The notes below the pieces were generated by a model that saw only the letters and a list, made by a program, of their open reading frames with translations, was not told the origin of the DNA and did no database searches. Position numbers and translations under genes: made by a program. Positions 16,069-24,101 of a stretch of DNA of 64,000 nt are shown here, piece after piece (the stretch's first letter is position 1; every line of letters starts with the position of its first letter). Origin of the DNA: JAWAAW01 sp964353335 (GTDB lineage Archaea > Nanobdellota > Nanobdellia > Woesearchaeales > ARS49); contig CAYGVI010000004.1 in NCBI GenBank assembly GCA_964353335.1, forward strand, positions 32,471-96,470. Direction: 5' to 3'.

Positions 16069-16638
16069 TTATTGCACCATTCCGAATTTCTTATTTTTTG
16101 CGGTCATTTTTATTAAATGCTGCAGGCTTTTTTGAAACATCTCCCCGCCATGCCGCCTGCGGCTTTCAATAAAACCTATGCGCACTTTTTTGTAGCCTTC
16201 TGGGAAACTCTGGAAATTTTCCCATGCCTGCTTATCAGCTTTTAATGCTTTGATTATGTCTGCGGCGATAACTAATCCCTCTTTCTCGTCTTTGGATTTG
16301 TCAAAGATTTTTGAAATTGCTTTCAATCCCATAGCGGTCATTTTCTTTTCTTTAATGAGCCGGCGGATGCGCTCCTTATTCATCTCAGAGAGACTGCTTT
16401 TCTGTTTTCTTGGGGTAAATCTCTGGGCAAATTTCTCTTCATCAATGCCTTTGATAGTACTGTCTATCCATCCATAGCAGAGCGCTTCTTCAACAGCATC
16501 ATTGTAGGGTATTCTTGGTTTGCCAGATGATTTTCTATGATACACAAGCCAGATTTCTTTTTCTTTATCCTGATTTTTAGCAAGCCATGAGCGCCAATCT
16601 TGTCTATTGGTCGCACATAATGTTTTCCCTAGCTTCAT
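16069..16638 (-). CDS. YdeI/OmpD-associated family protein
   Basis: 189-residue soluble protein of the YdeI family, found mainly in bacteria. Family features: an N-terminal W-x-x-W-L segment (DWRSWLAKNQDK), KEIWLVYHRKSSGKPRIPYNDAVEEALCYGWID across two lines of the conserved core, and QRFTPRKQKSSLSEMNKERI. The C-terminal FQSFPEGYKKVRIGFIESRR matches the family end motif. Biochemical role is unsettled (linked to cationic peptide resistance in some bacteria). Likely acquired from bacteria. A TATA-like TTATAAAACATT lies upstream of the start. Confidence 0.82.
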   Translation of the reverse strand: MKLGKTLCATNRQDWRSWLAKNQDKEKEIWLVYHRKSSGKPRIPYNDAVEEALCYGWIDSTIKGIDEEKFAQRFTPRKQKSSLSEMNKERIRRLIKEKKMTAMGLKAISKIFDKSKDEKEGLVIAADIIKALKADKQAWENFQSFPEGYKKVRIGFIESRRRHGGEMFQKSLQHLIKMTAKNKKFGMVQ

Positions 16639-16735
16639 ATTTCGTTAAAGAATTGCTTGAAACTTATAAAACATTCTTAAGGCGCAAACTCAATAAAATG
16701 ACGCAGACTCCAATTGGCTCGCTTCGCTCGCAACA

Positions 16736-16870
16736 AGACACTCGCTGCGAATTCGCTTCCTCACTGCGCTCCACCCGGTTCCGCTTGCTCGTCAGCTCAT
16801 TCAGCAGCTCGGAATAAATAAAGAGAAATAACTTCCATTATCGTTGGCACCGCGACTGGAAGGAGCCGTT
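16736..16870. repeat. Dispersed 135-bp repeat, copy 1
   Basis: About 130 of 135 bases match 38244-38378 in the same orientation with no gaps, starting AGACACTCGCTGCGAATTCG and ending AAGGAGCCGTT. Immediately upstream is CTCGCTTCGCTCGC, a small palindrome also seen inside the FKBP gene. The right end recurs at 11932-11972. No open frame of note spans it; high identity suggests recent spread or a conserved structured role. It occupies most of the 275-bp gap 16639-16913. Confidence 0.85.
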
Positions 16871-16913
16871 ACTTATCGCAGTCGTTTAGTCGTCGTTAAC
16901 GCAGTTCGTTGCC

Positions 16914-17060
16914 CTAAATGTTCTGCACTAACTGGTCTGCAGCAGGAAGAAAATCCTCTTCAACAGTTGCCTTGCCGCAGTATGGGCAGAGGTTGGGTGA
17001 GTAATTTCTTGTAAACTTCCAGTTGCACGTCCCACACCTGAATTTCTTCTTATCAACCAT
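16914..17060 (-). CDS. Small zinc-ribbon protein, 48 aa
   Basis: 48 residues beginning MVDKKKFRCGTCNW and containing CGTC and CPYCGK (two CxxC pairs 16 residues apart), a treble-clef/zinc-ribbon pattern like those in small archaeal rubredoxin-like or ribosome-associated proteins. ATG 17060 follows GGTGGAGAGT, a good ribosome binding site. The C-terminus is acidic and helical (ATVEEDFLPAADQLV). Short but well supported by start signal, Cys spacing and complete frame. Function unknown. Confidence 0.65.
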   Translation of the reverse strand: MVDKKKFRCGTCNWKFTRNYSPNLCPYCGKATVEEDFLPAADQLVQNI

Positions 17061-17123
17061 ACTCTCCACCATTCCCCAGTAGGTATTTACTCTATTTAAG
17101 CTTTTATCTTTTTGGATAGAATT

Positions 17124-17843
17124 CTACTGCTTTACCCCGATATAAATTCCCCTTCCAATCGGCCCTGGCTCAATGAATTGTGCCTTAAAGCCTGCCTTTT
17201 TCATTATCGCAAGGGTCTTGTCAACCTCAAACAGGCCCATCTGGTGCTGTTCTGTGAAATGCCTTATTCCTTTGTTCCTCTCTGCGATAGTGTAGTGCAT
17301 ATCCATTATTGAGACATTGCCTTTGACAGTTGAAAAGTCAACCCTCGCTATCTTGATTTCAGGATGGGCATATGTTGCCAGGCTTACATAGCCGTGTTTA
17401 AACTGCTTTTTCGTAAACCATGGCTCTATTATGGCAACTCCGCCTTTTTTCAAATGCCTTGTAAAATTCCTGATTGTCTTTTTGAGGTTCGCATAGGTCT
17501 TGACATATCCAATCGAGCTGAAAAGGCAGGTTATGACATCAAACTTCTTCCCAAACCTGAAATTAATCATGTTTCCCTTTTTGAAAACAACGCCAGGGAT
17601 CCTTTTCCTAGCGACTTTGAGCATTCCCTTGTTGATGTCAGTGCCTGTGCATTTGAATCTGCTTTTCAAATACTGCAAATGTTTTCCTGTGCCGCAAGCA
17701 ACTTCAAGCAGGTCATTGCCGTCTGACTGCTTGTGCTTCCTGATGAGCCTGATGATTCCTTCTGCCTCTTTTTTGTAATCTTTGCCGCTGTAAACTAAAT
17801 CATAATACTTTGCCAAATCCTCATAAATCAGCGGCTGCTTCAT
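17124..17843 (-). CDS. Class I SAM-dependent methyltransferase
   Basis: 239-residue Rossmann-fold methyltransferase. Motif I LLEVACGTGKHL (about 45-56) binds S-adenosylmethionine; the acidic residue after strand 2 is GTDINKGML (about 68-76); motif IV region FDVITCLFSSIGYV (about 100-113) matches a subgroup of small-molecule methyltransferases. Motif VI GGVAIIEPWF follows. The substrate is unknown. It overlaps the upstream transporter gene by 4 nt, so the two probably act together, for instance on an exported or imported compound. Confidence 0.85.
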   Translation of the reverse strand: MKQPLIYEDLAKYYDLVYSGKDYKKEAEGIIRLIRKHKQSDGNDLLEVACGTGKHLQYLKSRFKCTGTDINKGMLKVARKRIPGVVFKKGNMINFRFGKKFDVITCLFSSIGYVKTYANLKKTIRNFTRHLKKGGVAIIEPWFTKKQFKHGYVSLATYAHPEIKIARVDFSTVKGNVSIMDMHYTIAERNKGIRHFTEQHQMGLFEVDKTLAIMKKAGFKAQFIEPGPIGRGIYIGVKQ

Positions 17844-19048
17844 TTTTCACCGTGATTATCCGGAACAAAATGCAGAGAAATCAATCCAAGCACAAAGAAC
17901 ACTGCAAGTGAAACCAAAGCGGCTTTGTCGCTGTAAGCAGTCGCAAGGTAGCCGTAAATTATGGGTCCGAGTATACCTGAGAACTTGCCTGCCAGTTCAG
18001 AAAAGCCAAAGAACTGGCCCAATTCCTTCTTAGGGCTGAGTGTAATCAGCAATGGGCGCGTTGAAGTCCACACTGCTCCAAGAGCCACACCGCCAAGAAG
18101 CCCTCCAAGAACAAACATGCCGTATGACTGCACTGAGAACAAAACTCCAAGCACAATAAGCCACAAAAATCCAGATATCATCAGTGTCTTCTTGGGCCCG
18201 ATTGAATCAGTAAGCCTGCCAAAGAAATAGCTTCCAATAGCAGCAGAGAAAGCAAATAACGCATAAACCACAACAAATGACTGTGTCTCAAGCCCGATAG
18301 CGCTCCTGCCGTAAAGATACAAAAACACAATAACCGCAGTCAGTGCGTCAACAAACATGAAAGTCGTAATCAGATAAGGAATAAGCCCTTTGTGGTGCTT
18401 CAGCCTGTGCAAAGTGTTCAAAACATCCTGTATTGCGTGATGGGCGCAGGTGTGCATTGACTCCTTTATGCGGTTCTTCCTCTCCTTAACTCCAAGGAAA
18501 AGGAACAATGAGAAGCCAAGGAAAATAACAGCTGTGACAGTGAACATTGCCTTTGTGCCTTCAAGGCTTTCCCAGCCGAGAGTGTGCAAAACAATCGCTG
18601 CTATTCCCAAACTAATCAAAGTGCCAAGATAGCCAAGGCCGATTCCAATGCCTGAGATTTTGCCATACTCCTTGCTCTCGCCAAGCGATGGAATCATTGC
18701 ATTGTAAGTTGTCAAAGCAGCGTGATACAGGAAGTTCGCAATTAATCCGAGGAGCAATGCTGCCTTCAAGCCAACAAGAGGAACAAACAGCGTGGCTGCG
18801 CAGCAAAAGAAAGTGAATATTGCGATAAAAGGCATCCTTTGCTTTGTCCTGTCAGACCACGCGCCAATAATAGGAACAAATACTGCGACAAGGAACATTG
18901 ATATCCCGAACACAAGCCCAATCTGGAACTTGTTGCCTCCAAGAAACTCAGTAACATACTTGGGAAAAAAGAAAGTCACAAAAAGCGCAGAAAAAGCAGT
19001 ATTCGCAAGGTCATACATGCCCCAATAAAACACATCTTTTTTACGCAT
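17840..19048 (-). CDS. MFS transporter, UMF1/Atg22-like
   Basis: 402 residues, about 12 predicted membrane helices. The N-terminal FYWGMYDLANTAFSALFVTFFFP matches the WxLYDxANxxF signature of the UMF1 family (related to fungal Atg22 amino-acid effluxers). The loop GAWSDRTKQRMP is the MFS loop 2-3 motif, and FGRLTDSIGPKKTL the second-half equivalent. ATG 19048 is preferred to GTG 19105 because a TATA-like ATATTTAAAAGC lies about 25 nt upstream. First gene of a pair with the methyltransferase (ATGA overlap). Substrate unknown. Confidence 0.88.
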   Translation of the reverse strand: MRKKDVFYWGMYDLANTAFSALFVTFFFPKYVTEFLGGNKFQIGLVFGISMFLVAVFVPIIGAWSDRTKQRMPFIAIFTFFCCAATLFVPLVGLKAALLLGLIANFLYHAALTTYNAMIPSLGESKEYGKISGIGIGLGYLGTLISLGIAAIVLHTLGWESLEGTKAMFTVTAVIFLGFSLFLFLGVKERKNRIKESMHTCAHHAIQDVLNTLHRLKHHKGLIPYLITTFMFVDALTAVIVFLYLYGRSAIGLETQSFVVVYALFAFSAAIGSYFFGRLTDSIGPKKTLMISGFLWLIVLGVLFSVQSYGMFVLGGLLGGVALGAVWTSTRPLLITLSPKKELGQFFGFSELAGKFSGILGPIIYGYLATAYSDKAALVSLAVFFVLGLISLHFVPDNHGEK

Positions 19049-19120
19049 ACGACGAGGAGGCAAAACCGCTTTTAAATATGTTTCGTAGAGGGAAGGTGGT
19101 AACACAGAAATATAAATGAC

Positions 19121-19612
19121 ATGAGTTTTAGCATACTAATGGCAAATCGGGCGAGACCATGGGCAGTACAAGGGGTGGCAGTCCGCGCCGCTGAGGCAGC
19201 CCATAAGCAAGAACAAAGAAAAGCAGAACGTGCAAAAGAGAGAGCAGAACAAATCGCTGCTGAAAAAGAACTTGCAAGAGTGCGCCAATACATTAGAACA
19301 AATGTCTCATTCCTTCCATTTGAATCATACCTTACAACAAACCCTGTATTTCACCGCGATATTGCTGACGGGGTTTATGCAACAATCACGCTCGCAGGCA
19401 GCGGTTCAAATGCAAGATCTGCGCTTGAAGACCTTGCAATAGACGCATTACGCAACAATTGCAGTTTTGTAAGTGTAAACAATACTGTTGTATTGCCGGT
19501 GCGAAGCAAAGGAGCATATGCGGGCTATGATTGGCACAAAACAACATTCTTGCCTCCTTCAGTGACTTATTTTGCAACAGGGTTTTACCGCAAAAAGCCA
19601 AAATCAAAGTAA
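19121..19612 (+). CDS. Hypothetical protein with charged N-terminal helix, 163 aa
   Basis: Residues 20-55 are a long charged helix (EAAHKQEQRKAERAKERAEQ), then an alpha/beta domain of about 100 residues (GVYATITLAGSGSNARSALEDLAIDAL ... SFVSVNNTVVLPV). The latter resembles small single-domain heavy-metal/YbjQ-like or DUF folds, but I cannot name it. ATG 19139 is an alternative start, 27 nt after AAATATAAA, and would give a leaderless message. It diverges from the transporter gene. Confidence 0.55.
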   Translation: MSFSILMANRARPWAVQGVAVRAAEAAHKQEQRKAERAKERAEQIAAEKELARVRQYIRTNVSFLPFESYLTTNPVFHRDIADGVYATITLAGSGSNARSALEDLAIDALRNNCSFVSVNNTVVLPVRSKGAYAGYDWHKTTFLPPSVTYFATGFYRKKPKSK

Positions 19613-19669
19613 TCAGTGAGAAACCTTTTTATAGCCAATAACACGCTTTTTCTTTAAAAAGGGGAAAAC

Positions 19670-20278
19670 ATGTGCATACTTAAGTGGTTTATAGTGCCAT
19701 TCATGAAGCTGTTTGTCTACGAGTCAAAAGGCTTCAAGAATATCCCCAAGCAGGGTCCGGCAATACTTGTCGCAAACCACTCAAGCTACATTGACGCTGT
19801 CCTTATGCGCTATTTTCCTGACTGGTTCGCAGGAAGAATGCCAAGGGGAATACAGTCAAGGGAATGGGTTGAAAAAAGCTGGTTCAGGAGGTTCATCTTC
19901 CTCACAATACTAAGGCAGATTCCAACAAACGGCTCAGTATCAAAAGCGCTTGAGGCGCTGACACACGGAGAAATGCTAATGCTCTTCCCGGAAGGCGGAA
20001 GAAGCCCAGACGGAAAAATGCAGAAATGCGAACATACAGGGCTTGGGCTGTTGGCAGAAGTGACAGGAGTGCCGGTAATACCAATAGGAATAGAAGGAAC
20101 ATACAAGTGGTGGCCAAAACAAAAATTCCTGCCCACATTCAGGCCGAGATGCATTGCCATAAGGGCAGGCAAGCCAATGCAATTCAAGGGAAAGCAGTCA
20201 AAAAAGAACTTCCTTGACTTCCAAAGAAAAGTAATGCAAAAAGTCGCAAAATTAGCAAGGACAAAATACACTTACTAA
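19670..20278 (+). CDS. plsC: 1-acyl-sn-glycerol-3-phosphate acyltransferase (PlsC-like)
   Basis: Acyltransferase that moves an acyl group from acyl-CoA or acyl-ACP to a lysophosphatidate-like acceptor at the membrane. The catalytic HX4D motif NHSSYID (H37, D42) and the FPEGGRS motif (about residue 105) are intact. An N-terminal hydrophobic helix (ILKWFIVPFMKLFVYE) anchors it. RBS AAAGGGGAAAA precedes ATG. The next gene, an adenylate-forming enzyme, begins 2 nt after its stop, so the pair may activate and transfer acyl chains. Archaeal lipids are normally ether-linked isoprenoids, so the substrate in this organism is uncertain. Confidence 0.9.
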   Translation: MCILKWFIVPFMKLFVYESKGFKNIPKQGPAILVANHSSYIDAVLMRYFPDWFAGRMPRGIQSREWVEKSWFRRFIFLTILRQIPTNGSVSKALEALTHGEMLMLFPEGGRSPDGKMQKCEHTGLGLLAEVTGVPVIPIGIEGTYKWWPKQKFLPTFRPRCIAIRAGKPMQFKGKQSKKNFLDFQRKVMQKVAKLARTKYTY

Positions 20279-20279
20279 C

Positions 20280-21773
20280 ATGAAAGAATACCTCACAGCG
20301 CACCAATTGAAGACAATCAGCTGGGAAACCATTGAAAAATTACAGCAGCAGCGCTTTAAGGCAACAGTAAGGCACATTCTTCCTGCTGTAAAAGCATACA
20401 GGGACCTCTTCAAGGAGTACAAAGTTGACTCTTACAAGCTGGAAAAAGTGGAAGACTGGAAAAAACTCGGACTGCCATTACTAAAAAAAGCGTATTACAA
20501 GGAGCACCCTGAGGATTTCATTGCGAAAATACATCCAAGCCAGGCTTTCACGCAATATGAGAATTTTATGCACGAGCAGGAAAGCGCAGCAACAATCGCC
20601 CTGACACTCAAGGCAATCACAGGAAAAACACATTTGGAAAAGGAAATAAAGGATTTTTTCATGCCAAAAATGCCTGCGTTCTCTGCAGGAACAGAAAGCG
20701 GAAGGCCAACACCTGTTTTCATCACTGCAAAACAAAAGCAGACAATGCAGTCAATACTTGAAATCGCTGCTGAACTAATAATGAGCCGGTTCAAGCCAGA
20801 AGGAACACTTGTCGGAATGAATCTGTTCCCATATGCCCCTCATTTGGGCTGGCACGCTGTCCACATGGCTCTTGAAACAGCAGCAGATTTGAACCTTTCA
20901 ACAGCAGCAGGAGGGGCAATTTCAACAGAAAGACTTGTTGAAATGGCAGAAGTCTTCAAGGCAAACATTTTCGCAGGAATGAGCACTTATCTGAGAAACC
21001 GCTGGCTTGATGTTGCAATACAAAAGAAAATCACCCTGCCTGAAAAAGTGTTGTTCATCAATGGCGCTGACAAAATGTATGAGCCTGAAAGAAACAAGAT
21101 AGCAGAACTGGCTAAAAAGCTCGGAGTAAAGCAGGCAGTTGTGCTTGACTTCTTCGGAGCAAGCGAATTCAAAGAGGACATAATGCCAGAATGCGCCCCA
21201 GGAACAGGATTTCACCACATTGCGCCATTGTCAAACATAATTCGCACTGTAAAAGCAGACAGCACAGCAAAATCAGGCTGGATTGAAGACTGGGACTTTG
21301 TACATCCTGCAGAAGGGGGCTATGGGGTCATCTGGAACACAGACGGCGCAGGCACACTACTGGAAGGCTATTTAGTCGGCGATGTTTATGACCATATAAC
21401 CTCAGTTCCCTGCAAGAAATGTGGGTTAAATGTTGAAAGAATATTTGATGTGAGCAGGATAAAAGACACAGAAGCACAGCTAAAGCTCACAGGAATGGTT
21501 GAAGCAAAGGTAAAAGGCACAAGAATCAACCTTGTGGCAATAAGGGATGCCCTGCTGAAGCTTCCAGAAGTTGCAGAAACACAGGTTATTGCCCGCAAGG
21601 CCCAGCTTATTCTCCACATAGCGCCAAAAACATCAAGAAAATCAGCAGAACCCAAAGTAGAAGCTGCAATCAGGCGCTTAATGCTCGAAGTAACGCCCAA
21701 GATAGAATACGTAGCATTAGACAAGCTTACAAAAGAAAACGGCTTTAAGTTCAAGGGAATTATAATTGAATAA
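20280..21773 (+). CDS. Adenylate-forming enzyme, PaaK/CoF-synthetase-like
   Basis: 497 residues related to phenylacetate-CoA ligase-type AMP-forming enzymes. FSAGTESGRPTPVF (about 138-151) corresponds to the SSGTTGxPT phosphate loop but with E-S replacing T-G; GVIWNTDG and GYLVGDVYD (about 363-372) correspond to the GxxGDL motif; CKKCG (about 380) is a CxxC also found in PaaK-like zinc sites. A small C-terminal lid domain follows (TGMVEAKVKGTRINLVAI). Directly downstream of plsC with 1-nt spacing. Likely activates a carboxylate for transfer; substrate unknown. Confidence 0.75.
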   Translation: MKEYLTAHQLKTISWETIEKLQQQRFKATVRHILPAVKAYRDLFKEYKVDSYKLEKVEDWKKLGLPLLKKAYYKEHPEDFIAKIHPSQAFTQYENFMHEQESAATIALTLKAITGKTHLEKEIKDFFMPKMPAFSAGTESGRPTPVFITAKQKQTMQSILEIAAELIMSRFKPEGTLVGMNLFPYAPHLGWHAVHMALETAADLNLSTAAGGAISTERLVEMAEVFKANIFAGMSTYLRNRWLDVAIQKKITLPEKVLFINGADKMYEPERNKIAELAKKLGVKQAVVLDFFGASEFKEDIMPECAPGTGFHHIAPLSNIIRTVKADSTAKSGWIEDWDFVHPAEGGYGVIWNTDGAGTLLEGYLVGDVYDHITSVPCKKCGLNVERIFDVSRIKDTEAQLKLTGMVEAKVKGTRINLVAIRDALLKLPEVAETQVIARKAQLILHIAPKTSRKSAEPKVEAAIRRLMLEVTPKIEYVALDKLTKENGFKFKGIIIE

Positions 21774-21783
21774 AAAATAAAAA

Positions 21784-22236
21784 TCAGCGCTTCTTCTTTC
21801 TTCCGCGCTTTGGCTTTGACTCCTTGTATGTGACTTCTGCTGCAGGCTCCTCAACATACGGCTCAACTTGCGGAGCTTCCCCTGCAGGCGCTGAACTCAC
21901 GACCGAGGGCACTGAATCGTTAATGGAAAGCACTGAGACAAGCATTCCAAAGATGTTCACGATTATCAACAGCACAAATGTCACGAATGCAGGCACGTTT
22001 ACAAAAAGGAACACTGCGTTAGCCAGCAAAAGCGAGAACAGTATTGTCGCGAAAGGCCAGCTCCACCTTGACTCTGCTGCAACGCCAATAAGCGCGATTA
22101 TTGAAAGAAGTATTCCGACAACGATAATCACGAGCTCAAGGACTGCATACTGCTCCATCTTGCTCTCGAGAAAAATAGTGCCGATAAAGCTCAGCACCAA
22201 TGTCGCCATTATGACCAAAACTCTTCCGATTCCCAT
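21784..22236 (-). CDS. Four-helix membrane protein with basic cytoplasmic tail
   Basis: 150 residues. Four hydrophobic segments (VLVIMATLVLSFIGTIF; VLELVIIVVGILLSIIALIG; FATILFSLLLANAVFLF; FVTFVLLIIVNIFGMLV) and a C-terminal tail rich in Pro/Glu/Ala that ends in KPKRGRKKKR. ATG 22236 follows a GGGTGTGAG ribosome binding site and is preferred to GTG 22254. No named family. The basic tail could bind nucleic acid or ribosomes at the membrane; this is inference. Confidence 0.6.
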   Translation of the reverse strand: MGIGRVLVIMATLVLSFIGTIFLESKMEQYAVLELVIIVVGILLSIIALIGVAAESRWSWPFATILFSLLLANAVFLFVNVPAFVTFVLLIIVNIFGMLVSVLSINDSVPSVVSSAPAGEAPQVEPYVEEPAAEVTYKESKPKRGRKKKR

Positions 22237-22317
22237 TTCTCTCACACCCCACACTGTAATAAAGCGGTAAAAACCAAGTCCATATAAAAAGTTTTCTATT
22301 CTGGAGTAGTGACGGAA

Positions 22318-22665
22318 CTAGAATTCGTCTGTCTCGAGCGACTTCAACATCCCTTTCTTCCTCAAAACATCTGCCTGGTGGGGCTTGTACTTGAACACGA
22401 CATCTCCTTTCGTATCGCCTGAAAGCTCCCAGGGCTCAATCAAAAGAACATCTCCCTCTCGAATCCACAATTTGCGCTTTAACCGTCCTGGAATCCTGCA
22501 AATCCTTGGCTTTCCGTCAAGGCACTTAACCTTCATTCTTGAACCGCCAACGCGCTGCATGCAAAGCCCGATAACCTGCCTTCCCCTTGGCAGCGGAGTG
22601 CGGCGGATATCCTCCTCCATCATCTGCTGCCTTTCTTCTGCGCTAAGCGGCTTCTTGTGTTCCAT
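22318..22665 (-). CDS. eif1A: Translation initiation factor aIF1A
   Basis: 115-residue OB-fold factor that binds the 30S A site and promotes start-site selection. The core VKCLDGKPRICRIPGRLKRK with IREGDVLLIEPWEL is typical of a/eIF1A, followed by the KGDVVFKYKPHQADVLRK helix. The N-terminal extension includes MQRVGGSRMKV. Monocistronic on the minus strand, upstream in transcription terms of the membrane protein gene. Confidence 0.95.
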   Translation of the reverse strand: MEHKKPLSAEERQQMMEEDIRRTPLPRGRQVIGLCMQRVGGSRMKVKCLDGKPRICRIPGRLKRKLWIREGDVLLIEPWELSGDTKGDVVFKYKPHQADVLRKKGMLKSLETDEF

Positions 22666-22726
22666 TAAGACGTAAAAGACAGGAGACGGTTTAAAAGCCT
22701 TTGCATGAAGCTGTAATAATAAAGGG

Positions 22727-22849
22727 CGCCGGCGCCGGGAGTGTCAAGCCTCCGATTTGTCGCCAACAACCGAAAGCTATTTGAACCCGGATGCCTTTTC
22801 AGGCACCAGCGGCTGAGGCTGGCGACGTTACCTTTACGCCTACGCCGGC
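22727..22849 (-). tRNA. Probable type II tRNA (anticodon CAG, Leu?) with ~39-nt insertion in the T arm
   Basis: On the minus strand a full cloverleaf can be drawn: acceptor GCCGGCG (22849-22843) pairs over 7 bp with CGCCGGC (22734-22728); D stem GGCG/CGTC; anticodon stem CCAGC/GCTGG with loop CTCAGCC; variable arm TGCC-TGAAAA-GGCA; T stem CCGGG (22790-22786) with loop TTCAAAT. The matching 3' T strand CCCGG (22739-22735) comes only after 39 extra bases (22778-22740). Without these the tRNA is 84 nt, normal for type II. The insert folds (GCTTTCGG with TCGGAGGC, and TCAA with TTGA flanked by bulges), like a bulge-helix-bulge intron. Oddities: T14, C37 and discriminator G (unusual for Leu), so a pseudogene is possible. 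Confidence 0.55.
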
Positions 22850-22877
22850 GTTGTCGAGGGACAAAACCCTCGCCAAC
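22850..22877 (-). other. Strong hairpin abutting the tRNA 5' end
   Basis: GTTG-g-CGAGGG, loop TTTTGT, CCCTCG-a-CAAC: ten base pairs with one G.A mismatch, ending at the base before the tRNA acceptor. It may be a processed leader or part of an insertion. The remaining gap 22878-23019 is AT-rich; I see no gene or clear promoter in it. Confidence 0.6.
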
Positions 22878-23019
22878 ATTTAGTATTTCTTTGGAATTAA
22901 CATACTTTTCTGCTTAAAATCCGCAATTCTTCCGGGCGGATTGCAAAAATTACCAAAACTGCAGGAATCTTTCCGAAAAACAAGCCATTTTCAGAAAATT
23001 TTGCGCTTCTGCCGGATTC

Positions 23020-24018
23020 TCAAAGAATCATCACATTGACGCCCCAAGTGAAGCCCGCGCCCATATCGACTTTCACTATCAAGTCGCCTTCTTTGACAAT
23101 GCCTTCTTTGCGCGCTTCGTGGATGCAATTCGCACTAGAGCCTGCAGATGTATTGCCGTATTCTCTTGTCTTATGGTAGAACTTCCCCTCTATCTCTTTC
23201 TCAGGAATGCCTGTCTTTTTAGCCAGCTTTCTAATGCAGGCAGTAATAATCCGCCCATTTGCATTGTGCGGTGCAACCAGTTTTACATCCGCCAGAGTGT
23301 AATTTGTCTTTTCCAGCACATTGAGAATTGTGTCAGGAATAACTTCCACTGCTAATTCGAAAACCTTCCTTCCGTCCATTTCAATCTTGTACTGGTCATT
23401 AAGCGTAATCAGGCCGCGGTATTGGCTGTCGCAATAGAGCCCGCCGCCCGGGATTGGAATAATTCCCGGCTTGTCGCCTGCCTCCAGTATCCACGTGCAC
23501 GCAAGATCGCCAAACAGGATGCAGGTGTTGCGGTCCTTGTAATCAACAACGTCGCTCATCTTGTCAGCGCCGACAAGCGCGATTGTCTTGTGTATTCCTG
23601 CGCGGATTAAGCCGTCTGCTACCTGCAAGCCTGTTGTAAATGAAGTGCATCCTGCCTGTATGTCCATTATTCCGCAAGTCAAAGGCGCTTTAACATACGA
23701 ATGGATGTGCGCCGCAGAAGGGGGAAAATCTTTTTTTCGCGTGTTTGTGCAGCAGATAATCATCCCCAGGTCGCGGGCATCTGTTTTCGCATCTTCCAGC
23801 GATTTTTCTGTGGAAATGCCGCCCATTGATCCGGGTGATTCATCAGGGCGTGCAATCCTGCGCGTCTCTATCCCTGTGCGTTCGATAATCCACGCGTTAT
23901 TGGTCCATTGGGAAGGGTCATCTGGATGCGCATCTTTCAGCATCTTTTCCAGGTCTGCGTTTGTCAGAACTCTTTCAGGAAGATAGTTGGCTGTCCCTGC
24001 AATCCTTGCGTAAACCAT
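23020..24018 (-). CDS. Beta-ketoacyl-ACP synthase III (FabH)-like thiolase-fold enzyme
   Basis: 332 residues of the KAS III family, which condenses an acyl-CoA primer with malonyl-ACP or related extender. The full Cys-His-Asn triad is present: C124 in IQAGCTSF, H251 in APHNANGRI and N289 in YGNTSAGSS. The final GAGFTWGVNVMIL corresponds to the FabH end GGGxTWGxxLL. This resembles bacterial FabH and secondary-metabolite relatives rather than archaeal HMG-CoA synthase (which has a different active-site context). No acyl carrier protein or other fab gene is visible in the window, so the pathway is unknown. Confidence 0.85.
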   Translation of the reverse strand: MVYARIAGTANYLPERVLTNADLEKMLKDAHPDDPSQWTNNAWIIERTGIETRRIARPDESPGSMGGISTEKSLEDAKTDARDLGMIICCTNTRKKDFPPSAAHIHSYVKAPLTCGIMDIQAGCTSFTTGLQVADGLIRAGIHKTIALVGADKMSDVVDYKDRNTCILFGDLACTWILEAGDKPGIIPIPGGGLYCDSQYRGLITLNDQYKIEMDGRKVFELAVEVIPDTILNVLEKTNYTLADVKLVAPHNANGRIITACIRKLAKKTGIPEKEIEGKFYHKTREYGNTSAGSSANCIHEARKEGIVKEGDLIVKVDMGAGFTWGVNVMIL

Positions 24019-24101
24019 ACTGCAGGGTGCAATAGTGATTTATTTAAAGTTTCACATTGACAATAGCAGACTTTATAAACAGGTTAAGCGCCCTCAAATG
24101 T

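Noticed and set aside
16639..16913. tRNA or small RNA in the gap beside the 135-bp repeat
   Set aside because: No cloverleaf can be drawn; the sequence is explained by the repeat and the promoter of the YdeI-like gene.
17840..19105. GTG start at 19105 for the MFS transporter
   Set aside because: Adds 19 residues that overlap a TATA box; ATG 19048 gives the family-typical N-terminus.
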